Assembly (NCBI GenBank): GCA_003279605.1
Contig: QCHF01000002.1
Span: 149,088 to 213,087, forward strand
DNA length: 64,000 bases
From: SAR86 cluster bacterium AG-390-O18
GTDB taxonomy: Bacteria > Pseudomonadota > Gammaproteobacteria > Magnimaribacterales > AG-339-G14
Direction of reading: 5' to 3'
Positions within the stretch are counted from its first letter, which is position 1. Every line of letters starts with the position of its first letter. Both the position numbers and the translations under genes were made by a program. The notes beneath the pieces are model-generated. The model saw nothing but the letters and a program-made list of their open reading frames with translations. It was not told the origin of the DNA and made no database searches. Shown here piece after piece: positions 8,154 through 16,963 of this stretch.

Positions 8154-8954
8154 ATGTTTGAATTTTTTCTAGGCTTAGTTTTATTAGGAATTTTGGCTGG
8201 TCTTCTTTCTGGTTTTTTTGGAATAGGAAGTGGGGTCATCTTAGTTCCTGCCTATGTCTTTTTATTTAATTTATTAGATCTACCTCCAGAAATAATTCCT
8301 ATATTAGCTACTGGTACATCTATGACCACTATGGCCATAACTATTCCAATGGCTGCTTATATTCATTTTAAAAATAACAATGTAGAGCTAGAAATTGTAA
8401 AAAAAATGTTTTGGATGGCATTTGCCATGACTTTATTAGGTAGATATGTAGCGTTGTTTATAGAAAGCTCAACTCTCCAAATTATCATTGCTGTATCTTT
8501 AATTTTGGCAGCCCTTCAAATAGCTTTTGACTTTTCACCAAAATCAAAAAATCTTCACAAAAGTTCGCTGGAGTTAATTTTTGTTGCGGGATTATTGGGA
8601 TTAGTTACTTCTTTCGTTGGAATTGGCGGAGGAATTCTTATGGTTCCTTATTTTTTATATAAAGGATTAGATCCTCATAAAGCAATTGGTACTTCTTCTT
8701 TAATGGGCTTTGCCCTTGCAGTATCTGGAGCCTTAGGAGCCTTAATGTTTGCTCCTATTGCATCGAAAAATATTGAGTTTTTTGTGGGCTCAGCATTCGT
8801 ACCTGCTGTGATAATTACAGGGTTATCCAGTATTTACTTCGCTAGGCTAGGAGCCAATCTTTCTGCTAAAACTGACAGTAGATATCTTAAGTTAGCGTTT
8901 TCTATTCTTATAATAATTGCAGCTTTAAGAGTCTTTTACATTACTTTTGTATGA
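8154..8954 (+). CDS. Sulfite exporter TauE/SafE family permease
   Basis: 266 aa, about eight membrane segments in two internally repeated halves. Each half begins with the family glycine motif: FFGIGSGVILVPAY near residue 21 and FVGIGGGILMVPYF near residue 155. Family members move sulfite, sulfoacetate or other organosulfur anions across the inner membrane. It overlaps lgt by 4 bases and heads the TauE-lgt-thyA-folA run, so it is probably co-expressed with them although functionally unrelated. Confidence 0.85.
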   Translation: MFEFFLGLVLLGILAGLLSGFFGIGSGVILVPAYVFLFNLLDLPPEIIPILATGTSMTTMAITIPMAAYIHFKNNNVELEIVKKMFWMAFAMTLLGRYVALFIESSTLQIIIAVSLILAALQIAFDFSPKSKNLHKSSLELIFVAGLLGLVTSFVGIGGGILMVPYFLYKGLDPHKAIGTSSLMGFALAVSGALGALMFAPIASKNIEFFVGSAFVPAVIITGLSSIYFARLGANLSAKTDSRYLKLAFSILIIIAALRVFYITFV

Positions 8955-9754
8955 TTGTTGAAATAGATCCCATAGCATTTTATATACCTCTTCCTTTTTT
9001 TGGTTGGTGGCCAATTTATTGGTATGGGATTTCTTGGTTAGTAGCAATTTTATCAATAAATTACATCGCTAGACTTTACGCACCTTCTAAAGGAGTTATT
9101 AATAAAAAGCTTATTGATGACTTTATTTTTTATGGTGTTTTGGGAGCAATAATTGGAGGAAGAATTGGCTATATGGTTTTTTATGGGCTTGATAACCTTA
9201 TTAGAGATCCCATGGCACTCTTTAAAATTTGGGAGGGAGGCTTATCATTTCATGGAGGATTGCTCGGTGTACTGACAAGCTTTTTAATTTTTTCAGAAAG
9301 CAGGAAAATTTCTTTTTTTGATTTATCTGATCACATGGCAATCTATCTTCCATTAGGACTAGGTTCTGTAAGGATTGGAAATTTTTTGGGAGGTGAGCTT
9401 CTTGGAAGGCCGACTGAAATGCCCTGGGGAATTATTTATTCCAATGATCCTTTGGGGTTAGTTAGACACCCCTCTCAACTTTACCAAGCATTTTTCGAGG
9501 GTTTCTTAATGTTTGTTATTTTATTTTTGTTAGCAAAAAAGCAACCTCCTAAAATGTTTTTATCTGGAATGTTTTTACTTTTGTATGGTTCGTTTAGGTC
9601 AATTACAGAAAATTTTAGAACTCCTGATTCTCACATAGGATTTGACGTATTTGATACTTTCACAAGGGGTCAGCTCTTATCATTACCAATGATAATTTTT
9701 GGTATAGTTTTAATATATTTAAGCTTAAAAAATAAGAATGAAACAGTATCTTGA
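8951..9754 (+). CDS. lgt: Prolipoprotein diacylglyceryl transferase
   Basis: 267 aa inner-membrane enzyme that transfers diacylglycerol from phosphatidylglycerol to the lobe-box Cys of prolipoproteins. The Lgt signatures are all present: [11 protein letters not shown], the HGGLLG loop, the [15 protein letters not shown] motif with catalytic Arg, and [13 protein letters not shown]. Length is usual. It overlaps thyA by 17 bases. Adjacent lgt and thyA are classic gammaproteobacterial synteny. Confidence 0.95.
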   Translation: MIVEIDPIAFYIPLPFFGWWPIYWYGISWLVAILSINYIARLYAPSKGVINKKLIDDFIFYGVLGAIIGGRIGYMVFYGLDNLIRDPMALFKIWEGGLSFHGGLLGVLTSFLIFSESRKISFFDLSDHMAIYLPLGLGSVRIGNFLGGELLGRPTEMPWGIIYSNDPLGLVRHPSQLYQAFFEGFLMFVILFLLAKKQPPKMFLSGMFLLLYGSFRSITENFRTPDSHIGFDVFDTFTRGQLLSLPMIIFGIVLIYLSLKNKNETVS

Positions 9755-10532
9755 GTTAGTAGAAAAAATACTTGAAGAAGGTATAGAAAGATCCGATAGA
9801 ACTGGAACGGGAAGAAAAAGTATCTTTGGATATCAAATGCATTTCGATCTAGAAGAAGGATTCCCTTTAGTAACTACTAAAAAAGTTCATTTGAAATCAA
9901 TTATCCACGAATTGATATGGTTTTTAGCTGGTTCGACTAATATTAAATATCTCAAAGAAAATGGTGTTTCAATTTGGGATGAATGGGCAGATGAAAATGG
10001 AGATTTAGGTCCAGTATATGGAGCCCAATGGCGATCTTGGCCAGATCCTAATGGCGGAAAGGTTGATCAGATCAATAACCTTGTTGAAAGTATTAAAAAT
10101 AATCCAAATTCAACAAGACACATTGTAAGCGCTTGGAACCCTGCTCTGGTTGATGAAATGGCCCTTCCTCCTTGTCATGCTTTATTTCAATTTTTCGTAG
10201 CTGATTCAAAAATCTCATGTCAGCTTTATCAAAGAAGTGCAGATGTTTTTCTTGGAGTGCCATTTAATATTGCATCTTATGCGTTGCTAACAATGATGAT
10301 TGCTCAAGTATGTAATTTGAAGCCTGGTAAATTTGTTCATACCTTAGGAGATGCTCATTTGTATTTAAATCATCTAGATCAAGCAAAGCTTCAAATTTCT
10401 AGAAAACCATTTAATTTACCGACTATAAAGATCAATTCTGAAATAAATAAATTAGAAGATTTCACTTATGAGGATTTCGAAATTTTAAACTATGAAAGCC
10501 ATCCAGGTATTTCCGCCCCGATTTCAGTTTAA
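9738..10532 (+). CDS. thyA: Thymidylate synthase
   Basis: 264 aa, the length of the E. coli enzyme. It methylates dUMP to dTMP using methylenetetrahydrofolate. Catalytic Cys146 lies in PPCHALFQF, the dUMP-phosphate Arg in RSDRTGTG, and the conserved [14 protein letters not shown] follows. The start lies inside lgt, so translation is probably coupled. folA follows with a 1-base overlap, putting dihydrofolate regeneration in the same transcript. Confidence 0.96.
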   Translation: MKQYLELVEKILEEGIERSDRTGTGRKSIFGYQMHFDLEEGFPLVTTKKVHLKSIIHELIWFLAGSTNIKYLKENGVSIWDEWADENGDLGPVYGAQWRSWPDPNGGKVDQINNLVESIKNNPNSTRHIVSAWNPALVDEMALPPCHALFQFFVADSKISCQLYQRSADVFLGVPFNIASYALLTMMIAQVCNLKPGKFVHTLGDAHLYLNHLDQAKLQISRKPFNLPTIKINSEINKLEDFTYEDFEILNYESHPGISAPISV

Positions 10533-11023
10533 TGTCCATCAAACTCATTTGCGCTATTTCTAAAAACAATGTTATTGGAAATGAGAATAAACTTCCTTGG
10601 AATATTTCTGAAGATTTAAAAAGATTTAAAGAACTTACTTCAAATAATTGGATTGTGATGGGCAGAAAAACTTTTGACTCTATTGGAAGACCCCTTCCGA
10701 ATAGAAAAAATATTGTTTTAAGCAAAAATAAAAATTTAAGAATTGATTCTGTAGAAGTATTTAACTCTCCTCAAGATGTAATTGAAGCTTATAAAAATAA
10801 TAATGATCAAACTGATCTCTTCATAATTGGGGGAAACTATATTTATGAATTATTTTTAGAATATTGTGAATATCTGTTGATTACTCACGTAAACAAAAAT
10901 TATTTAGGAGACGCTTACTTTCCAAAAGTAAATTGGGATAAATGGAAATTAATAAGTGAAGAAAGAAAGTATGACAATAAAGAACAGGTTAACTTTTTTT
11001 TTAGAGACTATAAAAGAATTTAA
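10532..11023 (+). CDS. folA: Dihydrofolate reductase
   Basis: 163 aa. It reduces dihydrofolate produced by ThyA. It has the N-terminal LICAISKNNVIGNENKLPWN, the substrate-binding acidic residue (Asp28, equivalent to E. coli Asp27) just after it, and NADPH-binding motifs VMGRKTFDSIGRPLP and FIIGGNYIYE. It overlaps thyA by 1 base. Its TAA is shared tail to tail with the TPR gene stop (TTAA at 11020-11023). Confidence 0.95.
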   Translation: MSIKLICAISKNNVIGNENKLPWNISEDLKRFKELTSNNWIVMGRKTFDSIGRPLPNRKNIVLSKNKNLRIDSVEVFNSPQDVIEAYKNNNDQTDLFIIGGNYIYELFLEYCEYLLITHVNKNYLGDAYFPKVNWDKWKLISEERKYDNKEQVNFFFRDYKRI

Positions 11024-12408
11024 CTTTCTTCTAAATCTTTAATTCTGAGTTGAAGTGTTTCAACTCTTCTCTTTTCTTTCTCAGTATAAGTAAGCCAGTT
11101 CAAAGCTTGAGTTCTTAATTTATCTTGTTTTTTCTCTCGAGCTTTTTTATCTTTGATTTTTATATCGGATAATCTATCGATTGCCGTTCTAAAGAATTTC
11201 GTGGCATCTTCGAAATCTTGAAGCTCATAAGCAACTTGGCCTAAAAGAATATTTACAGTAACTGGATCTTTTAATTTTCCCTTTTTAAGCCCTAATTGAA
11301 GAGATTGTTTAGCTTTTTTATATCTATCAGTAGCTAAGTAAATTTGTCCAAGAAAAACATATAACTCACCCTCTTTAGATTTGATTGCTGCTTTTTCATA
11401 GACTGGTTCAGCTTTATCAAGCTCTTGAGCCATATGCCATCCTTGAGCAAGATATTTAAGATGCTTTTCATTTTCTTTAACAAATTCTTTTTCTATTCCG
11501 TATTGCATAACCCTTGCAGCCTTGAGAGGTGCTTCTGCTCTCATCAATAATTGATAAAGTGAAACATACTCAGTTTCTTTATCCAAAAGCCTTTGATCAT
11601 GAGCTGCTTCTAAAGAAGAGAGCTGTTTTTTTTCTTCTTTAAGTTCTCCATAAACCCCAGAAAGCTGAGTCCAATATCTTTTCTTTGGATAAAATCTAAC
11701 CAGTTCTTCAAACAAAGGCAGCATGTCTTTTATTCTTTCATTTTCGTTGTAAAGAGCAATTAACAAGTTGTAGGTGGATTCTTTAGGCTTTGACTTATTT
11801 GCTTTAGCAACACACAAAGCTTGTTCAGAAAACTTAAGTGCTTTTTTCTTGTCTTTCAGTTGCCAATAAGAAGCAGCAATAATGTCAAAACCAAGTGAAC
11901 TTGGGTTGCTTTCCATTGAGATCCATTGTTCCATGTAATCTATCGCGGTTTTAAAACTTCCTTCTGCATAAGAAAGCTGTCCAAGCATAGAGATGACGTT
12001 AGATTTTAATCTTGGATCAGCATCTTCTATAGAGAGAAATTTTTTGTAGTTTCTTTTAGCAGATTTAAGATCATCATTCACAGAATCAATATAAGCGAAG
12101 TAATAATACATCTGAGCCTTATCAGGGTCTGTAAGACTTGAATCATCTTGCATTTTAGTAAGTACGTTTTTAGCCTTCACCAAGTCTTCATTGTCTGCTT
12201 GTAAATAAGGAAAGAGTTCCTTCAAATATCTTGTAGCTTGTTTGCTAGGTAATTTAGCTACTTGTCTTTTAGGCTTCGACAATTCAGAGCCAAGACATTT
12301 CTTAAGAGTGTACCCAGGAAAATCAAATTTTGTTTGTTCTGAGTTATCTTTATTTTGCAAAAAAGAAAAGTTTGAAAATAAAAAAAGTAAAACAAATATT
12401 CTAAACAT
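11020..12408 (-). CDS. Periplasmic TPR-repeat protein of the TonB operon
   Basis: 462 aa. A hydrophobic N-terminus (FRIFVLLFLFSNFSFLQ) looks like a signal peptide, and the rest is helical with repeated TPR-like blocks, for example MYYYFAYIDSVNDDLKSAKRNY and GQIYLATDRYKKAKQSL. It follows tonB by three bases, the position of the TPR gene in DUF3450-ttpC-exbB2-exbD2-tonB2 operons of marine gammaproteobacteria. It probably supports the energising complex in the periplasm; its exact partner is unknown. Confidence 0.82.
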   Translation of the reverse strand: MFRIFVLLFLFSNFSFLQNKDNSEQTKFDFPGYTLKKCLGSELSKPKRQVAKLPSKQATRYLKELFPYLQADNEDLVKAKNVLTKMQDDSSLTDPDKAQMYYYFAYIDSVNDDLKSAKRNYKKFLSIEDADPRLKSNVISMLGQLSYAEGSFKTAIDYMEQWISMESNPSSLGFDIIAASYWQLKDKKKALKFSEQALCVAKANKSKPKESTYNLLIALYNENERIKDMLPLFEELVRFYPKKRYWTQLSGVYGELKEEKKQLSSLEAAHDQRLLDKETEYVSLYQLLMRAEAPLKAARVMQYGIEKEFVKENEKHLKYLAQGWHMAQELDKAEPVYEKAAIKSKEGELYVFLGQIYLATDRYKKAKQSLQLGLKKGKLKDPVTVNILLGQVAYELQDFEDATKFFRTAIDRLSDIKIKDKKAREKKQDKLRTQALNWLTYTEKEKRRVETLQLRIKDLEES

Positions 12409-12411
12409 AAT

Positions 12412-13158
12412 TTAACCTTGTATTCCCCTGCAGTTTTCTGGAATATAGCCTGGGCCCTTGCCTTCTCCCTCAAGAACAAAAGTTATTCTTTGAGTTACGC
12501 CTTCAACTTCTACCGCATTACCATCTCTAATTAATGGTTTATATTTATATCTTAACGCAGCTCTAATTGCAGCTCTATCAAAAATTCCTTGAGGAATAGA
12601 CTGAATAACTTCTGGATCCCTAACAGATCCTACTTCAGTCACAACATACTTAAGCACTACACAACCTTCTATGCCTCTTTCTGCAGCTCTTCTTGGATAT
12701 TGTGGTGGCACTTGAAATATTGGAACGTATGATCCATCCATAAAAACTCCAGATCTTCTTCTTTTGAAGTTCAAATTTGGGTTTATAGATTGGTCAAGTA
12801 ACTCTTCAATATTTTCAATATCAACCTCAGGCGGAAGTTGATCAGGCTCTGCTTCAGCCTCTTCTGGTCTCTCAATAGAATCAATAAGCTCTGGATCCCT
12901 AACAGGCATGACAACGTCTACTATTTTTCTTAACTTAACATCATCCAAAGAGACCTCTCCGGTAGCAATTAATAATGCCATCAATAAAATTGACGCAAAA
13001 GAAACAACAGTTCCGCCAGCAGCTGCTAAACCATATTTCTGATAAGGGTTATCATCAACAATAAATTTTTTTAAGGAAAAAGAATCATCATCTTTTAAAT
13101 AATGAGTTGAAAATCTTCGAAGAAACTTCGATAAGAATTGTTTAATTATTATTTGCAT
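12412..13158 (-). CDS. tonB: TonB2-type energy transducer
   Basis: 248 aa. A cytoplasmic N-terminal tail of about 40 residues is followed by one membrane helix (about 43-65), a short acidic/proline region (about 90-115) and a TonB C-terminal domain (about 150-240) with VPPQYPRRAAERGIEGCVVL and the Y-K-P strand. The periplasmic linker is short for TonB, as in TonB2 proteins. Its ATG shares one base with the exbD stop (TAATG). It carries proton-motive force to outer-membrane receptors. Confidence 0.88.
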   Translation of the reverse strand: MQIIIKQFLSKFLRRFSTHYLKDDDSFSLKKFIVDDNPYQKYGLAAAGGTVVSFASILLMALLIATGEVSLDDVKLRKIVDVVMPVRDPELIDSIERPEEAEAEPDQLPPEVDIENIEELLDQSINPNLNFKRRRSGVFMDGSYVPIFQVPPQYPRRAAERGIEGCVVLKYVVTEVGSVRDPEVIQSIPQGIFDRAAIRAALRYKYKPLIRDGNAVEVEGVTQRITFVLEGEGKGPGYIPENCRGIQG

Positions 13159-13568
13159 TAAAAATTTGGTTCTGAAGCAATGGAGATATCAATTACTCCG
13201 GCTTCTCTAACTTCATCCATTACATCAATAATTGTATCTGCAGTAGATTTTTCATCTGCTTGTATGACAACAGTGCCCTGGGGATTTTCAGCAATCATTC
13301 TAATAACGTTTGCTTTGACTTGTCTTACATCTATTCTTCTGCCGTCCATGTATATTTCTCCAGCAGACCCTATAGCAATGAGGATAGCAGCATTTTCTGT
13401 CACCTCAGCTGTTTCTGAATCAGGTCTATTTATTTCGAGACCAGGTTCTTTTATAAAGTTTGCTGTAACAATAAAAAAGATTAAAAGAATAAACACTACA
13501 TCCAGCATAGGAGTAATATTCGGTTCGTCTTTTTCTTCTACTGCTTGACTGATTAGTGATCTTCTCAT
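13158..13568 (-). CDS. exbD: Biopolymer transport protein ExbD (ExbD2-like)
   Basis: 136 aa. A short cytoplasmic tail is followed by a single membrane helix with the essential Asp in NITPMLDVVFILLIFF, then a periplasmic ExbD/TolR domain ending in ISIASEPNF. Length and domain order match ExbD. It forms the proton channel and stator with ExbB. It lies 6 bases after exbB and overlaps tonB by one base. Confidence 0.93.
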   Translation of the reverse strand: MRRSLISQAVEEKDEPNITPMLDVVFILLIFFIVTANFIKEPGLEINRPDSETAEVTENAAILIAIGSAGEIYMDGRRIDVRQVKANVIRMIAENPQGTVVIQADEKSTADTIIDVMDEVREAGVIDISIASEPNF

Positions 13569-13574
13569 TTTTCT

Positions 13575-14099
13575 TTACTCAAAAGTTAAGTGTTCTTGTA
13601 ATAAATCTGATTGCTTTTTGGCTTTTTCTTCAAGAATTCTTGAAGCAAAAGTAGCTGGTATAGCTGCCATGAGGCCTGCCATGGCTGGAATAGTGGATTT
13701 AGCAACACCACCGGCCATTGCTTTAGCATCTCCTCCACCAGTTACAGCCAAAATATGAAAAACTTCTATCATCCCTAAAATAGTTCCAAGTAACCCTAAT
13801 AAAGGAGCTAAGACTATTGCCACTCTGATATATTCTAAATTACTACTGATTTTTACATTAGCTTTTGAAATCAACATAGATCTTATTTGATGTCCAGACC
13901 AAGATTTATGGTCAGGAATATCTCGCCAAGCATTCTGAATGTCTTTTTCTACATCACTATGAATATATTTAAAATACCAAAATCTTTCTAATATGAAGCT
14001 CCACATTAAGATTATTAAGAAGCCTATAAAGACTACAACTCCACCTCCTTTTTCAAAAAAATCTAGAAGAGTGTCTTGTAGTCCAAATAGAAAAGCCAT
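13575..14099 (-). CDS. exbB: ExbB2-like MotA/TolQ/ExbB proton channel protein
   Basis: 174 aa with three membrane segments: one near residues 18-38 and a pair around 90-110 and 130-155. It has the family's LAPLLGLLGTILGMIEVF and GGVAKSTIPAMAGLMAAIPA motifs. The short form without a long N-terminal extension is the ExbB2 type. It forms a channel with ExbD to drive TonB. It is 5 bases downstream of the larger TtpC-like paralogue. Confidence 0.93.
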   Translation of the reverse strand: MAFLFGLQDTLLDFFEKGGGVVVFIGFLIILMWSFILERFWYFKYIHSDVEKDIQNAWRDIPDHKSWSGHQIRSMLISKANVKISSNLEYIRVAIVLAPLLGLLGTILGMIEVFHILAVTGGGDAKAMAGGVAKSTIPAMAGLMAAIPATFASRILEEKAKKQSDLLQEHLTFE

Positions 14100-14104
14100 A
14101 TTTG

Positions 14105-15478
14105 CTAAGCTCTATTTTCTTCAGATGCCGCAGCAATCATTCCTGTGCTTTGTTCCTCAAGAACGGTAAGAATGTTCTTAGCATAATTTGCCATGATAGC
14201 AGCCATAAAAGTTGCTGGAATAGCTGTCATCAAGCCAAGCATAGTTGTGACAAGAGCTTCGGAAATACCGTTTGCCATTGTTTTTGGATCGCCAGTACCA
14301 AACAAGGTAATAGCTTGGAAGGTGTTAATCATACCGGTAATAGTTCCAAACAATCCTAATAAAGGTGCTACTACTGAAATTAATCTAACTAACCAGATTC
14401 CAGTATCTATAGATGCTCTCTCCACTAAAATTTGTTCTGCTAATTTTAATTCTAATGTTTCAACATCTGCGCCTTTATTTTCTTCAGCAACATTGAATAT
14501 TCTTGATAAAGGATTATTCCCTTGTTTGGAGCCAGAAGCTTCTTTCTTCACGTTTTTATCAAGATTGAACAAGATATAAGCTCTCCAACCAAAAATTCCT
14601 GTAGCTAATAAAAATAGAAGAATGATGGTGTAACCTGTAATTCTCCCATATTGAATTTGCTCAAAAAAGCTTGGCAGAGATATTAGATTTGTAAGCAAAG
14701 CTCCGCCTTGAGGTCCTGTGGGATCTACGGCAAATTCAACAAATCCTGTTGAAGTATCATGAACATCATATGTTCCTCCAAGATATCTGCCAGGTTGTCT
14801 AGGAAGAGTTTCATAAGCTCCTCGAGCTGGAAGATAAGTTAAATACTGTCCTTCTGTAACTGCATTAAAGTTTCCAACTCTAACTACATCTTCTTGAGAG
14901 GTTTGCCCTTCATTATCAACTACAGTAGCTTGGAATTTTTGAACATTTCCTGAGGCAATTAATTCTCTTTGTAACTCATACCAAAGTCTTTCAAGCTCTT
15001 CTATTGAAGCCAAACTTATGCCTTCGCCCATTCTTTTTGAGAGGTCTTTCAAGAAAATTTCCCTATCCTGACCAAATTGTCCTGAAGTTACTGCAGACTC
15101 AAATTGTTGTTGAGTATCTGAAGCAACGCCTTGTAGATGGCCAAAAGTCTCATATAAAGATCCAAGCCTAGTTTTAAGTTGCTCTTCTAAAACAACAAGT
15201 TTCGCATCATTAGCTTCAAATCTTGTTTCAAGTTCAGTAGCGATTGCCTCAAGCCTAGATCTTTCTGCTTTTGCGTTTGCAAGCAAAGTTGCTTGGCGAC
15301 TTCTTTCTCTTGCAAATTTTTGTTCTCTTTTAGTTGCTTCTTCAGATTCTGCAAATTTCCCTTGTTGAACAAGTTCTAGTAGCTGTTCTAAAGAAAGTGC
15401 AGTATCTGGCTTTTCTTCCTGAGCATATGAAAACGGTAGGAACAAAGTAAAAATAATTATTAGTAGTTTGGATTTCAT
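14105..15478 (-). CDS. TtpC-like MotA/TolQ/ExbB protein with periplasmic coiled coil
   Basis: 457 aa. Signal peptide (SKLLIIIFTLFLPFSYAQ), a long charged coiled coil (about residues 25-130), a beta-rich region (about 190-275), then an ExbB-like channel domain with three membrane segments (about 280-440, including VAPLLGLFGTITGMINTF). This architecture and operon place match TtpC, a required fourth subunit of Vibrio TonB2 systems. It overlaps the DUF3450 gene by 4 bases. Confidence 0.88.
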   Translation of the reverse strand: MKSKLLIIIFTLFLPFSYAQEEKPDTALSLEQLLELVQQGKFAESEEATKREQKFARERSRQATLLANAKAERSRLEAIATELETRFEANDAKLVVLEEQLKTRLGSLYETFGHLQGVASDTQQQFESAVTSGQFGQDREIFLKDLSKRMGEGISLASIEELERLWYELQRELIASGNVQKFQATVVDNEGQTSQEDVVRVGNFNAVTEGQYLTYLPARGAYETLPRQPGRYLGGTYDVHDTSTGFVEFAVDPTGPQGGALLTNLISLPSFFEQIQYGRITGYTIILLFLLATGIFGWRAYILFNLDKNVKKEASGSKQGNNPLSRIFNVAEENKGADVETLELKLAEQILVERASIDTGIWLVRLISVVAPLLGLFGTITGMINTFQAITLFGTGDPKTMANGISEALVTTMLGLMTAIPATFMAAIMANYAKNILTVLEEQSTGMIAAASEENRA

Positions 15479-16242
15479 TGGGCCACCTCCGCAGCTGGAA
15501 CAGGTAACTCAAGAATATCTACGGTTTTAACTTTTTTAGCCATAGCAATACCGTCTCTAATCGAGTTTCTATATCTACTAGGTAAGGATTCCCATGACTG
15601 AGTTGCTTTATTATAAATACCGGTCTCAGATAGATCAGATGTTTGGTAAGCAAGAACTAATCTGCCAATCCTCAAAATATTAACGTCTCTCTCTTGATCA
15701 TCTATAAGGATAGTGTCTTTGTAAGTATCTATTTTTCTTCCATATTCAGACTCAACAGCATATCCATCTAAAACCTGTCTAAGCTTTTCAGCAGGAGATA
15801 CAACCGGATTGTCTAAAGCTGCTTGAATAAAAGATAATCTTTCTGTCCTTTCGCCAGCTCTAAAGGGGATATCAAGAGCTATAAATTGCTTCAAACCTTC
15901 ATACATTCTTCTTGCTAATGGAGGAATTTGACGTTGCAAAACAGTTGAATCTTTCATGGTTTTTTCAATCTCTTTCATTCTTTCAACTTGACGTTTGATC
16001 TGTTTTCTTTTTTGAGCGTTATAGACCTTCAAGCCTTCGATTTGCTTGCTAACACTTTTGTATTCTGCAGAATCTTTATCGGTTTTATCTTGAAAAGAGT
16101 CTATTTTTTGTTGAGAAGCTTGAGCAATAAGCGCCCTTTCACTATTAACTTCCAATACAGGCTCAAGTTGAGCACTTAAATATAATGATGCAGTTAATAA
16201 AAAAAACGTTAAAATTGCCCTATTTAACTTAGTTATAAACAT
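15475..16242 (-). CDS. DUF3450 family periplasmic protein
   Basis: 255 aa from the ATG at 16242, which has an AGGGGA ribosome-binding site and gives a clean signal peptide (LNRAILTFFLLTASLYLSAQ). A start 23 codons upstream would bury that signal and is rejected. The mature part is a coiled coil (about 30-100) followed by a helical domain with LSFIQAALDNPVVSPAEKLR. DUF3450 is regularly the first gene of ttpC-exbB2-exbD2-tonB2 operons, as here. Molecular function is not known. Confidence 0.85.
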   Translation of the reverse strand: MFITKLNRAILTFFLLTASLYLSAQLEPVLEVNSERALIAQASQQKIDSFQDKTDKDSAEYKSVSKQIEGLKVYNAQKRKQIKRQVERMKEIEKTMKDSTVLQRQIPPLARRMYEGLKQFIALDIPFRAGERTERLSFIQAALDNPVVSPAEKLRQVLDGYAVESEYGRKIDTYKDTILIDDQERDVNILRIGRLVLAYQTSDLSETGIYNKATQSWESLPSRYRNSIRDGIAMAKKVKTVDILELPVPAAEVAQ

Positions 16243-16282
16243 TATTAATCCCCTGATTATTTTAAGATTAAAACAAAAAAAA

Positions 16283-16335
16283 TGGTCTAAAACTAGCACT
16301 GTTTTGACCACAAGGAAGAAACTTTATGGTTAAAA
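16283..16335. promoter_or_regulatory. Triplicated TGGTYnAAAA-type dyad in the TonB operon/efp divergent region
   Basis: Three related 9-10 base words lie in 53 bases: TGGTCTAAAA at 16283-16292, its reverse-complement form TTTTGACCA at 16302-16310, and TGGTTAAAA at 16327-16335. The first two and the last two each form an inverted repeat. They sit between two divergent operons, a natural place for an operator. No regulator is identified and chance cannot be excluded in AT-rich DNA. Confidence 0.35.
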
Positions 16336-16393
16336 CAAGATATTTGCAACTTGTATTATTCTTTTTAAAAAGGTATGACTTAGAAGCAACGAA

Positions 16394-16963
16394 ATGACTC
16401 AAATTAGTACAAATGAATTCAAACAAGGATTAAAAATAATTCTAGATAAATCTCCCTGTGAAATCATTGAACATGAATTTCATAAGCCAGGAAAAGGACA
16501 GGCTGTAATGAGAATAAAATACAGAGATCTTTTAACTAATCGAGTTCTAGAAAAAACTTTTAAGACAGGAGAATCTGTTGAAAAAGCTGAAATTTCAAGC
16601 AAGGAAATGCAATTTCTATATCAACAAGATAATAAAGTTATTCTTATGGACACAACGAATTACGAACAATTCGAATGTGATCAATCAAAAATTGAAAAAC
16701 AGGCAGTTTGGATGAAAGAAGGAGCTAACTACGAAATTATTTTCTGGGAAGATACTTTAATTACAGTTGAAATTGATAATTTTGTTGATATTTCAGTAAA
16801 AGACACCGATCCAGGTTTGAAAGGTGATACGGCGACGAATACCTTTAAGCCAGCAGTTCTAGAAAATGGAATTGAAATAAAAGTTCCTCTATTCATTTCT
16901 CCAGGAGATTTCATTTCAGTTGATACAAGAAGTATGGAATATCAAGGCAGAGTCAATAAATGA
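16394..16963 (+). CDS. efp: Elongation factor P
   Basis: 189 aa, the usual length. It relieves ribosome stalling at polyproline. The KOW-like N-terminal domain carries the loop KPGKGQA with Lys34 at the position modified by EpmA-type enzymes (beta-lysylation) rather than the Arg of EarP-type factors. No epm gene is in the window. The C-terminal OB domain ends FISVDTRSMEYQGRV. The gene overlaps argS by 4 bases and begins the eight-gene plus-strand run. Confidence 0.95.
   Translation: MTQISTNEFKQGLKIILDKSPCEIIEHEFHKPGKGQAVMRIKYRDLLTNRVLEKTFKTGESVEKAEISSKEMQFLYQQDNKVILMDTTNYEQFECDQSKIEKQAVWMKEGANYEIIFWEDTLITVEIDNFVDISVKDTDPGLKGDTATNTFKPAVLENGIEIKVPLFISPGDFISVDTRSMEYQGRVNK

Noticed and set aside
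13180..14579. Long plus-strand frames opposite exbD, exbB and the TtpC-like gene (about 120-130 codons each).
   Set aside because: Antisense shadows of conserved coding sequence, with no ribosome-binding site and no family resemblance.
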